This document shows positions 19,836-29,945 of a DNA stretch of 64,000 nucleotides, in pieces. The position numbers were made by a program, and so were the translations under genes. The stretch's first letter is position 1. Each line of letters opens with the position of its first letter. The notes beneath the pieces are model-generated. The model was not told the DNA's origin. It made no database searches and saw only the letters and a list, made by a program, of their open reading frames with translations. Origin of the DNA: Methanosarcina barkeri MS. GTDB taxonomy: Archaea > Halobacteriota > Methanosarcinia > Methanosarcinales > Methanosarcinaceae. Where the stretch lies: assembly GCF_000970025.1 (NCBI RefSeq), contig NZ_CP009528.1, positions 2,963,168 through 3,027,167 on the forward strand, in the 5' to 3' direction.

Positions 19836-19984
19836 AAGTAAGAATTGGCAAACCTTCAAATTTTACTGGTTAAGATACTTTTATTTTAGCTAATTCCGTT
19901 TTTACATGAGCCTGAAAGATTTTTAGTTTCTGTCGAACTGCATCATCAATTAAATTTATTTATTATAAAGAGCCAGTAACTCCC

Positions 19985-21280
19985 ATGACCGGGATGTCTG
20001 GTAATGAAAATCGTCCGATGACCGTTTCGGAAAAGATATTTTCGAAGGCCTCCGGAAGTCCCGTAAAAGCCGGTGATTTCGTGCTGGCAAATATAGACCT
20101 GGCAATGACTCACGATATTACAGGTCCTCTAGCAATTAAAGGCTTTTACGAGATAATGAAGGACAGAGAAGAGAAAAAAGTATGGGATCCTACGAAAATA
20201 GTGATCGTATTCGACCACCAGGTTCCTGCAGATTCTATTAACGCCACAGCAAATCATATTATGCTTCGAGAGTTTGCTGAAGAACAGAGCATTTTAAATT
20301 ATGATGTATATGAAGGAGTTTGCCATCAGGTTCTTCCCGAAAAAGGGCACGTGCTGCCAGGAAACCTTATCGTTGGCTCTGATTCGCATACGTGTGCTTA
20401 TGGTGCTCTGGGAGCGTTTTCTACAGGTATAGGGTCTACTGATATGGCTGCCGTTTTTGCCACTGGCAAACTCTGGTTCAAAGTACCCGAAACTTTCCGT
20501 TTTGAAGTAGAAGGAAAACTTCCAAAACATGTTTACTCAAAAGACCTTATTCTCCACCTGATAGGCGATGTTGGGGTCGAAGGTGCCAGGTATATGGCAG
20601 CCGAGTTTGGAGGCTCAACAATTCACTCTCTCTCGATCCCCGAACGTATGACTATGTCCAATATGGCAATCGAGATGGGGGGAAAGACAGGAATCATCGA
20701 AGCCGATGAAATAACTGCAAACTACCTCAAAGAGAGGATTATGTATTATGAGTTTGACCCATATTGGAAATCCGATGAAGATGCAACATATGTGGGAATC
20801 AAGCACTACGACGTATCTGACCTGGAGCCTCAGGTAGCCTGCCCTCACCATGTGGATAACGTAAAACCCGTAACCGAGGTAGAGGGTACGAAACTTGACC
20901 AGATCTTTATGGGTTCCTGCACAAACGGCAGATTCGAAGATATTAAAATCATGGCTGATATTATGGGCGATGAGCCAGTAGCCAAGGGTGTTCGCCTGCT
21001 TGTAGTTCCTGCTTCAAGGACAGAGTACCTAAAACTCTTGAAAGCCGGGTATATAGAAAAGCTCATGAATGCAGGTGCAATCGTAGAATCACCGTGCTGC
21101 GGACCATGTATGGGTGGCTCTTTCGGCTTGCTTGGTGCAGGTGAAGTGGGCCTTGCAACCTCGAATCGTAACTTCAAGGGCAGAGAAGGTAGTCCCGAAT
21201 CTTTTGTGTATCTGTCTTCCCCTGCAACTGCAGGAGCATCAGCCCTTACAGGAGAAATCACTGATCCAAGGAAAGTTTGA
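19985..21280 (+). CDS. 3-isopropylmalate/homoaconitate dehydratase large subunit
   Basis: A 431-residue large subunit of the LeuC/HacA family, which with a small subunit isomerises 2-isopropylmalate (leucine), citramalate-derived acids (isoleucine) or homocitrate homologues (coenzyme B) through a [4Fe-4S] cluster. [11 protein letters not shown] near residue 135 provides the first cluster cysteine; [10 protein letters not shown] near 308 and the CCGPCMGG region near 370 provide the others and substrate contacts. Which acid it uses depends largely on the small subunit, which is not in this window, so leuC and hacA cannot be separated here. The ATG at 19994 is an alternative start. hisE follows after 86 bases. 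Confidence 0.87.
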   Translation: MTGMSGNENRPMTVSEKIFSKASGSPVKAGDFVLANIDLAMTHDITGPLAIKGFYEIMKDREEKKVWDPTKIVIVFDHQVPADSINATANHIMLREFAEEQSILNYDVYEGVCHQVLPEKGHVLPGNLIVGSDSHTCAYGALGAFSTGIGSTDMAAVFATGKLWFKVPETFRFEVEGKLPKHVYSKDLILHLIGDVGVEGARYMAAEFGGSTIHSLSIPERMTMSNMAIEMGGKTGIIEADEITANYLKERIMYYEFDPYWKSDEDATYVGIKHYDVSDLEPQVACPHHVDNVKPVTEVEGTKLDQIFMGSCTNGRFEDIKIMADIMGDEPVAKGVRLLVVPASRTEYLKLLKAGYIEKLMNAGAIVESPCCGPCMGGSFGLLGAGEVGLATSNRNFKGREGSPESFVYLSSPATAGASALTGEITDPRKV

Positions 21281-21366
21281 AAATTTCCTGTTTTTACTTT
21301 TTTGGATATTTTTTCACTATTCGAATTTTTGAAATATTTGTCCGTGTTAATTAAACAGGTGTTAAA

Positions 21367-21681
21367 ATGCCGGATACTGACCTATCAATCTTAAACAGGG
21401 TATATGAAATCATACTGGACCGAAAACAGAACTATGACGAGCGCTCATACGTCTGCAAGCTTTTGAACCATCGTAAAGGTATGAACAAGATTCTTGAAAA
21501 AGTAGGCGAGGAGTCAGTTGAAACAATCCTTGCAGTCAGAAACGAGAACCATGAAGAAATCGTTTCTGAAAGTTCAGACCTTATTTTCCATCTTCTGGTA
21601 ATGCTTGCGGCAAATAACGTTACCCTTGATGAAATCGCAGCCGAGCTCAGTGCCCGACATGAAAGCATGAAAAGGGATTGA
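21367..21681 (+). CDS. hisE: Phosphoribosyl-ATP pyrophosphatase
   Basis: A 104-residue all-alpha NTP-pyrophosphohydrolase that performs the second step of histidine biosynthesis, PR-ATP to PR-AMP plus pyrophosphate. The helical metal-binding residues are visible in [16 protein letters not shown] (EExxE) and [14 protein letters not shown] (ExxD), the MazG-like arrangement typical of HisE. The length is normal for a stand-alone enzyme. It may be transcribed with the preceding dehydratase gene. A compact hairpin lies six bases after the stop. Confidence 0.9.
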   Translation: MPDTDLSILNRVYEIILDRKQNYDERSYVCKLLNHRKGMNKILEKVGEESVETILAVRNENHEEIVSESSDLIFHLLVMLAANNVTLDEIAAELSARHESMKRD

Positions 21682-21687
21682 AGACCT

Positions 21688-21703
21688 GGAGGTTTTTACC
21701 TCC
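21688..21703 (+). terminator. Hairpin after hisE
   Basis: GGAGGT-TTTT-ACCTCC, a 6-bp GC-rich stem with a 4-base loop right after the hisE stop. Confidence 0.45.
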
Positions 21704-21859
21704 TGGTTTGAGAACCCGGATAATTCGATGTATTATAAACATCGAGTTTTTCCAGTTACTTTTCATAGTTTATAATAACTTTTAATGATTTACAATAACT
21801 TATACTAATATTTAATAACTTATTTTTTCGTATAAATAGCCGCAAAAAACCTTAATTTT

Positions 21860-22735
21860 TTAATACACTGCCAGTTCATTCAAGACATCGGTTTTTGACA
21901 GTGTTCCTTTGGGCACGCCATTAATGGTTACGACGAGCCGGCCTACGTTATACTTATGGAATAGTTTTACAACGTCATATAGCTGCATATCCCCATCGAC
22001 CGTGATAAGTTCTTTTGTCATGATATCCTTAACTTTTACGTTGGGTTTTCCCTGAGCAATAGCATGGGCAATATCGGTGTAGGTAACTATTCCTACGATT
22101 TTTCCTTTATCTTCCACAGGAGCTCCATGAACGTTATTCCGGATAAAAAGCCTCGTTGCTTCCTGAATACTTGCATTGAGATTTACAAGCAAAGGAGGAT
22201 ACTTCATATAATGTTTGACATGCTTTTTAGGGAGTGAAATCATTTCCGTAATATTGAACAAAATCGAATTATTGGTATCATCCCTTCCTGTGACTTCTCC
22301 ACGGATTATCAAGCGGTTTACAGGCGTGGGGCCTACCTGAAGCTTATCGTCCATTATAAACTCTTTTGTATTTCCGATTACTCGTACGACTCCGCTACAG
22401 GCATCAGGACTCCTGACCGTAGTAAAACTAATATCGGCAGCTGTAGCTCCACTAACTAACGCATTATTTCTATAAAGAGGGACCACGGACTCATTTTTCA
22501 GTTGTTGGATTCTTAATGCGTCATATGCTGCTCCTGTGGGTTTATAACCTCCTTTTGGCCCGGGCACTCCCTCTACAAGCCCAAGGGCTTTTAATAACTG
22601 CATCTGATTGCGGATAGTCCCAGGATTACGCTTGATTACCTCGGCTATTTCTTCTCCCTTGATTGCCCGGTCCTTTTGCCGCTGAAGGTTGATTAATGCA
22701 ATAATAATGTCTTTTTGAATTGGAGTAAGTTCCAT
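21860..22735 (-). CDS. Winged-helix regulator with tandem CBS domains
   Basis: A 291-residue putative transcription regulator. Residues 1-65 form a winged helix (KGEEIAEVIKRNPGTIRNQMQLLKALGLVE), then a beta-rich middle domain (about 75-180), then two CBS motifs (about 190-291: PPLLVNLNASIQEA..., IMTKELITVDGDMQLYDVV) that usually sense adenosyl compounds. The ATG at 22735 is chosen because GGTGGT lies seven bases before it; an upstream in-frame ATG would add 15 unlike residues. The gene stands alone and its targets are unknown. Confidence 0.85.
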   Translation of the reverse strand: MELTPIQKDIIIALINLQRQKDRAIKGEEIAEVIKRNPGTIRNQMQLLKALGLVEGVPGPKGGYKPTGAAYDALRIQQLKNESVVPLYRNNALVSGATAADISFTTVRSPDACSGVVRVIGNTKEFIMDDKLQVGPTPVNRLIIRGEVTGRDDTNNSILFNITEMISLPKKHVKHYMKYPPLLVNLNASIQEATRLFIRNNVHGAPVEDKGKIVGIVTYTDIAHAIAQGKPNVKVKDIMTKELITVDGDMQLYDVVKLFHKYNVGRLVVTINGVPKGTLSKTDVLNELAVY

Positions 22736-23093
22736 ATTACCACCATTAGTTTCATATACCTTTATAAGAATGATGTACAAAATCGATAAATAGATAATGT
22801 AAGCTAACGCATATATTTACCATAATTAATGATTACAAATCTTATTACAAATTAATATTACAAATATAAATACAGTCCGGTTCTGCTTTAAATATTTACC
22901 TGGTTTTTCATTTTAGATCAGAGTTTATCACCAGCATATAAGTATAAATTCAAAACCGAGTAATAAATTTTCTCCCAGGGAATCGCATTCAGGAATCTCT
23001 GTGAGACCTCGCTTGCGAATTTATTTTGTTGAAATTCTTCATCTATAATAACGTTTATATAACTTAGCAGGGTCCCCAGAGGGTTAGAACATA
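22736..23093. other. Divergent promoter region
   Basis: This gap lies between the CBS regulator and the NOG1 gene, which diverge. It contains direct repeats of ATTACAAAT and ATATTTACC and TATA-like stretches (TATAAGTATAAATTC near 22940, ACGTTTATATAAC near 23050). The latter is correctly placed for the NOG1-type gene. I see no gene. Confidence 0.45.
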
Positions 23094-24095
23094 ATGATCT
23101 TCGAGAAAATTCACACCGTTCCCACTTCCCAGGAATTAATCAATAAAGCCTTTAAGCGGTCAGCGCGAGCTATGTCCGGGAAAACCATAGAAGACAGAGA
23201 AAGCCGATTCAGGGCCAACGAGTCCATGCTGTTGACAGCCGCAAACATTCTGACGGATAATCTTGCAAATATAGTCAGGCGGTTCCCAAGTTTTGAACAA
23301 TTACCCAGATTTTATTACGAAATTACAGACATCCTTGTAGGCGTAGAAAAACTCAAGATGTCCCTTGCATCCGTGGACTGGGCCAGCAGGAAGATCCATG
23401 AGATTTCAAGAAGTTATGTTGGGAAAATTAGAAATTCGGATCTCCCTGAGCCTATCCGGAAAGAAGCATTTGGAAGGCTTGCTTCGATTATCAAGTCAAT
23501 TAACAAGGATCTTCTCTTCCTGAACGAAGCCAGAAACATTTTGCGGAAACTTCCTGATGTGCAGGATGAGCCTACAATTGTAATCGCTGGCTACCCGAAT
23601 GTAGGAAAATCAAGTTTCGTCTCAAAAATTACAGGTGCAAGCCCTGAAATCGCTCCATATCCATTTACAACAAAAGGCGTAGCAATCGGGCATTTCATGC
23701 GGGACGGTATGCGTTACCAGGTCATGGATACTCCAGGACTTCTTGACCGCCCGATGTCTGAGAGAAATGATATCGAAAGGCAGGCAATTACCGCGATTCA
23801 TTACCTTGATGCGGTTGTGATGTTTATGATTGATCCCAGTGAAAGCTGTGGATACGAAATCGAAGCCCAGAAACACCTGCTTGCGGAAATTCGAGAGAAC
23901 TTCAAACTTCCTCTGCTTGTGGTCTCAAACAAGGCTGACAGGTCAGAGTTCAAGAAACTGGATGAAGTGGAGTTTAATATTTCCACAGTTACCGGAGAAG
24001 GAATTGAAGACGTAATGAACAGGCTCATGCAAATGATCGAAGAAAAACGCCTTTCCACTTCTTCCGAGGAGCTGGATACTGAACCTGCAATCTGA
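23094..24095 (+). CDS. NOG1-type GTPase, ribosome assembly
   Basis: A 333-residue OBG/NOG1-family GTP-binding protein. An N-terminal helical domain (about 1-160) matches the archaeal NOG1 helical bundle. The G domain follows: G1 AGYPNVGKSSFVSK near 170, G2 YPFTTKGV, G3 DTPGLLDRP and G4 NKAD. Relatives act in large-subunit ribosome assembly in the cytoplasm. It lacks the long C-terminal extension of eukaryotic Nog1, as expected. Two hairpins follow the stop codon. Confidence 0.88.
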   Translation: MIFEKIHTVPTSQELINKAFKRSARAMSGKTIEDRESRFRANESMLLTAANILTDNLANIVRRFPSFEQLPRFYYEITDILVGVEKLKMSLASVDWASRKIHEISRSYVGKIRNSDLPEPIRKEAFGRLASIIKSINKDLLFLNEARNILRKLPDVQDEPTIVIAGYPNVGKSSFVSKITGASPEIAPYPFTTKGVAIGHFMRDGMRYQVMDTPGLLDRPMSERNDIERQAITAIHYLDAVVMFMIDPSESCGYEIEAQKHLLAEIRENFKLPLLVVSNKADRSEFKKLDEVEFNISTVTGEGIEDVMNRLMQMIEEKRLSTSSEELDTEPAI

Positions 24096-24133
24096 TACCG
24101 CCGGGTTACCATCTCCGAGTCCCACTACCCGAT

Positions 24134-24229
24134 TTCCGTTCTCGGGAGGACGGAATATTTTTGAGAATTTCACTTGCTTAAGAGGGCTGAATTACCCGAT
24201 TTCCGTCTTGGGAGGACGGAGCCTTTTTG
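24134..24229 (+). terminator. Two successive near-identical terminator-like hairpins
   Basis: TTCCGT/ACGGAA (24134-24155) is followed by TATTTTTG, and TCCGTC/GACGGA (24202-24220) by GCCTTTTTG. Both are embedded in the same phrase, ACCCGATTTCCGT...GGGAGGACGGA, so the second arose by duplication of about 70 bases. Confidence 0.6.
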
Positions 24230-24454
24230 CTTATTTCGCTTTTACCTTAGTTTACTCTCAAGAGGTTGGACGCGTTGTTAAAAATATGTAAAAATGGGGA
24301 ACTTGAAACCTCAATAATGAGGAATTTCTTCGTCGTTAATCTCTCACTGAAGTGAAAAAATTTATTTTACAAAAGAAAACTCTTAATTTAGGAGTTGAAC
24401 TTTTTTAATTTATGATATGAATATTTTGAGCCGTTAAATTAAGATCATTAAGAA

Positions 24455-25564
24455 TCAATTGGATGAGAGCGGCGCTATATTTCCACAAAGTGTAAAAAAT
24501 GGAGATAATACCAATCCATGCCTTCCTGAGTTTTTAATTAAAAAATTTAAAGATCGAGCTGCTAAACACTTTAGTAAAGTATTTGAGTCACCATAATATC
24601 CACGCCAGACATCAGCTTGAAAGTTCTCACTCTGTAAAACATTTCTTAAATGATATATATCCATCAAATGTTCTGCCCAGTTTCCGGTGTAGGGGTCACA
24701 GGTATTTGAGGGATATTGAGGATATTTTTGCTTTAAAGTAATGCTTCCACTGGCTGAAAATTCATTTACTGCTTTTTTAATATCAGATTCAACCATTCCT
24801 CTTGTAGCAGTGACTAAGTAAGCAACTTGATCCTCGGAAAGGTCCGGGTTTAAACTTTTGATCAATTTGCTTCTAATTTTAGAATATGCTTCCAGGAGAT
24901 CTCTTTTTTTATCGCCAAATAACTGTTCTCTATCTACGAGTTCGCACATCTGGTGGTATTTTATGAGTTTCCTCTTGATAAAAGGATTATAAGGATTTGC
25001 GCCAGAGGAAAAAAACACTTTTAAATTATTATTTGAAATCAAAGATATTTTCTTCAGGAACTCTTCTATATCATAGATGTGTTCTATAACGTCATAGTTG
25101 GCTATTGCGTTGCAGTTAATTGAATTATTCTTTAAAAAGTCGATTACTTCATCAATATCTCCTGGAATATAGTAGTCAGCTTGCTCTCCTATAGCTTTTC
25201 CTATTAATTCTGCATCCCTAGCAGAAACATCGTAAATGTCGTTGTAAATAACCGTTCCAATATTGCATTCTTTTGCGAGGAGGGACAACATACCGGAACC
25301 TCCCCCATAATCTAAAAAAACAAATTTGTTTAAGGGTACGTCTATTTTTGTGATTGACCATACAAGTATATATGCATATCTTTGCAAATTGGAATGCAAG
25401 TTTCCTAATAAAGAACCAAAGTATTTTTTGTTATAATCTGAGATATCTAAAGTCTCTAGATTTATTCCTTTGAGTTTATAGTGCAAACGGCTTGCAGCTT
25501 CATTGACCATTTTTACTGTTGATTTGTCATCAGGCAAATTGCAGAATTTGAACATATACTCCAT
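24455..25564 (-). CDS. Class I SAM-dependent methyltransferase, function unknown
   Basis: A 369-residue protein with a Rossmann methyltransferase core: motif I FLDYGGGSGMLSLLA near residue 85, an acidic strand-2 end (VIYNDIYDVS), and the motif IV-like region NYDVIEHIYDIEEF near 155. The C-terminal 200 residues are helical and unassigned, with Asn, Lys and Ser rich stretches. Such proteins often act on sugars or lipids in envelope gene clusters, but no partner genes are adjacent. It is more AT-rich than its neighbours and followed by IS debris, so recent acquisition is plausible. GAGGGG lies 12 bases before the start. Confidence 0.7.
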   Translation of the reverse strand: MEYMFKFCNLPDDKSTVKMVNEAASRLHYKLKGINLETLDISDYNKKYFGSLLGNLHSNLQRYAYILVWSITKIDVPLNKFVFLDYGGGSGMLSLLAKECNIGTVIYNDIYDVSARDAELIGKAIGEQADYYIPGDIDEVIDFLKNNSINCNAIANYDVIEHIYDIEEFLKKISLISNNNLKVFFSSGANPYNPFIKRKLIKYHQMCELVDREQLFGDKKRDLLEAYSKIRSKLIKSLNPDLSEDQVAYLVTATRGMVESDIKKAVNEFSASGSITLKQKYPQYPSNTCDPYTGNWAEHLMDIYHLRNVLQSENFQADVWRGYYGDSNTLLKCLAARSLNFLIKNSGRHGLVLSPFFTLCGNIAPLSSN

Positions 25565-26004
25565 AAATTATGACTTCCCCTCTATATCCAAGACAGAACT
25601 GCATTTAAATTTACATCGCCGGGATTTGATATAAATCTCTGTCATATGATTTTAGTAATAAATCTCTGTAATATAATAGTATTAAGTACATTACATTTTA
25701 TATTTATTGTTAAAAAATAGGCTACTACTTTAATCACATATCTAATATTTCTATTTAATCTCAAGTATTCTAATATTTATATTATTTTTCATATTATCCT
25801 GTCAAGGATAACCAAATTAAAATATATTTTTATATTTTCCCATTCAATTTCACATACTACATGTATAACAATCCCATAACTTGAAAACCTGTAATTTATT
25901 GCTTGAGAAAGAGCTCTTTAAATAACCTTTATGATCGAAGTGATCTTTTCCTTTGGAGGGCTGTTCAGGATTATAGTTATTTTTTCAAGTAAACTATTAG
26001 ATCA

Positions 26005-26085
26005 AGGACTAAAGATTAAGGACTAAAGATTAAGGACTAAAGATTAAGGACTAAAGATTAAAGATTAAAGATTAAAGATTAAGGG
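26005..26085. repeat. 14-bp and 7-bp tandem repeats
   Basis: About four units of ACTAAAGATTAAGG followed by four units of AAAGATT. Confidence 0.85.
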
Positions 26086-26285
26086 CTATAGATCAAAGAA
26101 AGCTGTTAGAAACTGGCCCGTCGAAGACGAAGAAAGAAATCTTCCTTTTCAATTCAGTCTAACAGGCTGTCTTAAAACTACTCTTAGTTGTACATTTGGG
26201 TCATAAAAATCGCAATAATTATCTACTTTAGATAAATAGTATATAAAAATTATATTTTTGATGAAAATTAATTTCAGTATTTTCT

Positions 26286-26414
26286 ATGTTCAAAAATTAC
26301 GATCAAAAGCAGCAATTTATACTTCCACTTAATCTAGAAGATTTTGTCTCTGAAAGCCACATTTCCAGAGTAATAAATGATCTTTTTGATGTTGTCGAGA
26401 TTATAGAATTATAA
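26286..26414 (+). pseudogene. N-terminal remnant of an IS1182-type transposase
   Basis: A 42-codon frame starts MFKNYDQKQQFILPLNLEDF and continues with ESHISRVINDLFDVV, the typical N-terminus of IS1182-family transposases in methanogens, and then stops. About 110 bases upstream lies AACAGGCTGTCTTAAAAC, which looks like an IS end. The catalytic part is missing. Confidence 0.6.
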
Positions 26415-27015
26415 ATCTATATAGTGATGTCAATACTTACTTTTATCACTAGATTTTGGAACTGAGCAGGAAATGGAACTACTATTATATTAATTCTGTG
26501 GTTGGAAATCCATTAAACTTAAAGAGGATACTCCCGACTTAATAAGCCTTCTAGAACTTCCCCTGGATCCCCCAAACCATGTTTTCCCAGTCTTTAACTC
26601 TCCTTTCAAAACATGGTTGTTAATGATAAAATGCTTATCACTTTTGGCGTTTTGCTTCATGTAAGGCAAAATCTTTTTATAAAACCCTAAATGCTCTAAT
26701 TGCAATAAGTAAATCTGCCTTTATTTAGAGAAAACCAATCAAATCAACATTTTTCTGCTTCTCCAGAAATCCTCAAATAGCGACTTTCCTTTAATCCAAG
26801 CTGAATGCCCGATATATTCTTACGTCTCCATCTTTGGCTTCTTGATGTTAACTTGTGTATATTTTTGATAAATATTCACATTAATTAGAAAAACTTAAGC
26901 TCTTGAAGCATTTTTCTGTAAATTACCTTAAAATAATATTCTCTATATAATTGATATTAGTTAAAAATTGACAATTTAACCAAAAAAATTCACTAAATTA
27001 ACAGTGGAGAGTAAA

Positions 27016-28497
27016 ATGACTGGAAAGTGTCTCAGGCATATACGGCAAAACTGGACAGAAACAAGATCTTACATTATAGTTTTCATTCTCTTGATTGTAC
27101 TGGATTTAATAATTGTTCACATACTAATACAGTCCAGATTTCCTCTTACACCATCAAATACCTCTTCACTTGTGCCATCAAATGTGACTGTATGGGTAAC
27201 TGGCGATGGAAGTGGAAACTTCACCTGCGATGGGAGCGATGATCAAGTAGAGATAAATCAAGCTTTTAAATATGTTGCAGAAAATCCACAGTTCACAACC
27301 GTTCATTTGAAAGGTCCAAACACATACCTAATCTCAGATACTATTTTCATAGGAAATAATACTACCCTGGAAGGAGACCCTACAGCCGTAATTAAACTTA
27401 TAGACTGGGCAGACTGGCCAGCATTTAAGCCCCTCATAACGCAGATTAATAGTACCGGAATACATGGAGTTACTATAAAAGGATTTGAAATCGACGGAAA
27501 TCACGACAACAATCTGGATAAACCAAAGGGATACGGATATTATGACATGATTCATTTCCGCAACGCCAAGGACATTCAAGTTCATGATATGTACATGCAT
27601 GATGGGCATGGAGAAGGTTGGAAAGCAGACAATAGTTCCAATATTCAGTTTTACAATAACACCATATACAAAACAGGGCATAATGGACTTTTTGCCGAAA
27701 ACTGCCAGAATGTAGAAGCCTGGAACAATAACATAACAGTCAGGACTGACTCCGGTCTCAGATCGAGGAACTCGAACCATGTAAAGTTCCATGATAACCT
27801 GATAGATTCTTTTTACCACTGGAGTGCAGGCGGGGCTGGAATTCTAATTGAGAAAACAACAGGTGTCGTCAATGATGTTAAAGTATATAATAATACTATT
27901 CAAAAGACTTATGGACCTGGAATCTGGTTGATAGGCTGTTGTAGGCCTTATTCCAGGGATGATGCTAAAAATGTATATATTTATCACAATATGTTCTACA
28001 AAACCGGCACGAACCCTAATATTGACTGGGTAGGAGGTATAGTGACAAGCGGATTTTACGATACTCTCATTGAAAATAATACCTTTGATGGAGTATATCA
28101 TGGTGCAATTATTCAGATGTACCCTAGAAGCGGTACTCACGTTTATCCTACATATAGCAACTCAGGCCATATTGACCTGTCACCTAAAGGCACAGGATAC
28201 ACAACAATTGTCCGCAATAATATTATCGCAAATACCAAACAACGCAAAAAAGATCCAGATGGAACAGGGTATGGAGTAATTAATTATTTGCCTAAAACAC
28301 ATACCATTATACTGGAGAATAACTGCCTGTACAATAACTATGCAGGTAACTATCTGAACTGCACATCAACCACTGACATCTATGTAGATCCTGCACATTT
28401 AAACCAGAACATTGGTGCCGGATATTTTTCAGAAGAATTTCAAGAATCAATTAATCAGACCATGATAAATTCCATCTTAACAAAAAGATGCTCGTGA
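27016..28497 (+). CDS. Membrane-anchored right-handed beta-helix protein, disaggregatase-like
   Basis: A 493-residue protein. An N-terminal signal anchor spans about residues 14-38 (IIVFILLIVLDLIIVHILI). The rest is a beta-helix beginning WVTGDGSGNFTCDGSDDQVEINQA, of which TCDGSDDQVEINQA is a hallmark shared with Methanosarcina surface proteins and disaggregatases that cleave the methanochondroitin matrix. Repeats with IQFYNNTIY, VKFHDNLID and NNTFDG steps continue to about residue 430. The C-terminal DNRLRE-type module of full disaggregatase is absent. The ATG at 27016 is chosen because GGAGAG precedes it. Matrix polysaccharide lyase or binding activity is inferred. Confidence 0.75.
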   Translation: MTGKCLRHIRQNWTETRSYIIVFILLIVLDLIIVHILIQSRFPLTPSNTSSLVPSNVTVWVTGDGSGNFTCDGSDDQVEINQAFKYVAENPQFTTVHLKGPNTYLISDTIFIGNNTTLEGDPTAVIKLIDWADWPAFKPLITQINSTGIHGVTIKGFEIDGNHDNNLDKPKGYGYYDMIHFRNAKDIQVHDMYMHDGHGEGWKADNSSNIQFYNNTIYKTGHNGLFAENCQNVEAWNNNITVRTDSGLRSRNSNHVKFHDNLIDSFYHWSAGGAGILIEKTTGVVNDVKVYNNTIQKTYGPGIWLIGCCRPYSRDDAKNVYIYHNMFYKTGTNPNIDWVGGIVTSGFYDTLIENNTFDGVYHGAIIQMYPRSGTHVYPTYSNSGHIDLSPKGTGYTTIVRNNIIANTKQRKKDPDGTGYGVINYLPKTHTIILENNCLYNNYAGNYLNCTSTTDIYVDPAHLNQNIGAGYFSEEFQESINQTMINSILTKRCS

Positions 28498-29084
28498 CAC
28501 GTATGCTGTTATATTAGCGTCTTGTTGTATTAGCGTCTTGTTGTATTAGCGTCTGCTGTTATATTAGCGTCTGCAGTTATATTGATCAGTGGATCTTGCT
28601 TAATGTAATGCAAAATTCACTTAGAAAACCTGATTTTTTCCAAAAAATAACAAATATATATAATTTTTGCTGTGGTTTATAAGAATAAGTTCATTCAATT
28701 TTATATTCTGGATTAAAAACCAGATTCTATGGATTTTCCTGTAGGGTAGTGCTAACTCCTTTACCCTTAAAAACAAGAGAAACCTTGAGTTTTACTGATA
28801 GTGTTTTTCCTTCTAGATGTCTGATAAGAACAAATTGAACAGCTTGAAGTAAGTTTAACAACAGTTTTGAAGTAAGCACAACAGCTTTGAAGTAAGCACA
28901 ACAGCTTTGAAGTAAGCTCAACTGTTGAAACCAAACTGTAAAAGCAAAAACTAATGCCAGAGATAACATTTAACAGACAAAGAAATATATAGAAGAGGAA
29001 AGCTCAAATACTAAAAATTCAACGATATTTTGGATATATACAAATTTCAGCAAAAGAAAAACAGGTTCCAGAAGGTGAATGAAA
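28498..29084. other. Repeat-containing gap
   Basis: Directly after the beta-helix gene, a phrase TATTAGCGTCTTGTTG/TATTAGCGTCTGC is repeated four times (28511-28575). A 20-base tandem repeat lies at 28839-28920. No gene is supported. Confidence 0.55.
28839..28920. repeat. 20-bp tandem repeat, about four copies
   Basis: Units of ACAGCTTTGAAGTAAGCACA, the first degenerate. Confidence 0.85.
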
Positions 29085-29906
29085 ATGAGTGAAATTAACT
29101 GGGAGTCCCAGGAGGGTGCCGAAAAGTATGACCAGAATTGCGACCATCAGTTTCAGAAAGGCAAAACACTGATAGAAATGATGGGAATAAAAAAAGGTGA
29201 TTCAGTGCTAGATGTCGGCTGCGGGACAGGGCAGCAGGCTGTGAATGTTCTGGGCATCATAGGATCAGCTGGTCAGCTCACAGGTATTGATCCTTCATCT
29301 TATCGTATTGAACTTGCAAGGAAAAAATTTAGCAGAGCCTCCTCCAGCAACATCCGTTTTTTAGTAGGACAGGCTGAAGACCTCAGTTTCTTGCCTGACA
29401 ATTCAATCGATCATACATATTTCTGTTCCTCATTCCATTGGGTTGACGACAAGAAAACTGCCCTCTGTGAGATATACCGGGTCCTCCGGCCGGGAGGCAG
29501 GGTGGGGATGACCACACTTGATAAAAACAGCTCCAGCACCATGAAGACACTTGCAGATCCTATTCTTGCAAAATATCATATTAAAAGGAATCAGGAATTT
29601 CATAGAGGGATGAAAAAGGTTACTGCAACAGAACTCCGGGATCTCCTCTCAGATGCGGGCTTTGACAGCATATCAATCGAGCCAAGGGCTATCCCCTGGC
29701 AGTATGGTTCTCCAGAAGAGTTTTTGAAGCATCTGGAAAAGAGAGACAGCCCTGAGGGGTTGCTGAATGACATTCCTCCCGGGATAAGAGAGAAAATCAG
29801 ACAGGAGATTACTGAAGAACTCAGGAAAGCACAAGTTTCGGAAGTTGCCGGTGTTGGGAATGTTACACTGTTTGCAATTGCAACAAAACCGGAAGCGGGG
29901 CTGTAA
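29085..29906 (+). CDS. UbiE-like class I SAM-dependent methyltransferase
   Basis: A 273-residue methyltransferase. Motif I is VLDVGCGTGQQAVNV near residue 42, an acidic residue ends strand 2 (LTGIDPSSYRIELA), motif II includes DNSIDHTYFCSSFHWV near 110, and motif III is VLRPGGRVGMTTL. This order is typical of small-molecule methyltransferases of the UbiE/MenG/Methyltransf_11 type. The substrate is unknown. AAGGTG lies seven bases before the ATG at 29085, which is better than an ATG six bases upstream. An IS4-type element lies about 40 bases after the stop. Confidence 0.82.
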   Translation: MSEINWESQEGAEKYDQNCDHQFQKGKTLIEMMGIKKGDSVLDVGCGTGQQAVNVLGIIGSAGQLTGIDPSSYRIELARKKFSRASSSNIRFLVGQAEDLSFLPDNSIDHTYFCSSFHWVDDKKTALCEIYRVLRPGGRVGMTTLDKNSSSTMKTLADPILAKYHIKRNQEFHRGMKKVTATELRDLLSDAGFDSISIEPRAIPWQYGSPEEFLKHLEKRDSPEGLLNDIPPGIREKIRQEITEELRKAQVSEVAGVGNVTLFAIATKPEAGL

Positions 29907-29945
29907 AACCCACTTTCCGCACTATTTTTCACATATGATATTTTT

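Larger units (their letters stand above)
25565..27015. other. 1.4-kb AT-rich gap with repeats and IS debris
   Basis: It contains a 14-base repeat array and an IS1182-like remnant listed separately. A 71-codon minus-strand frame (26490-26705) shows a compact basic sequence but has no recognised family. The rest appears non-coding. Confidence 0.5.

Noticed and set aside
26490..26705. 71-codon minus-strand frame after the IS1182 remnant
   Set aside because: No good start, no recognised motif; position suggests IS debris.
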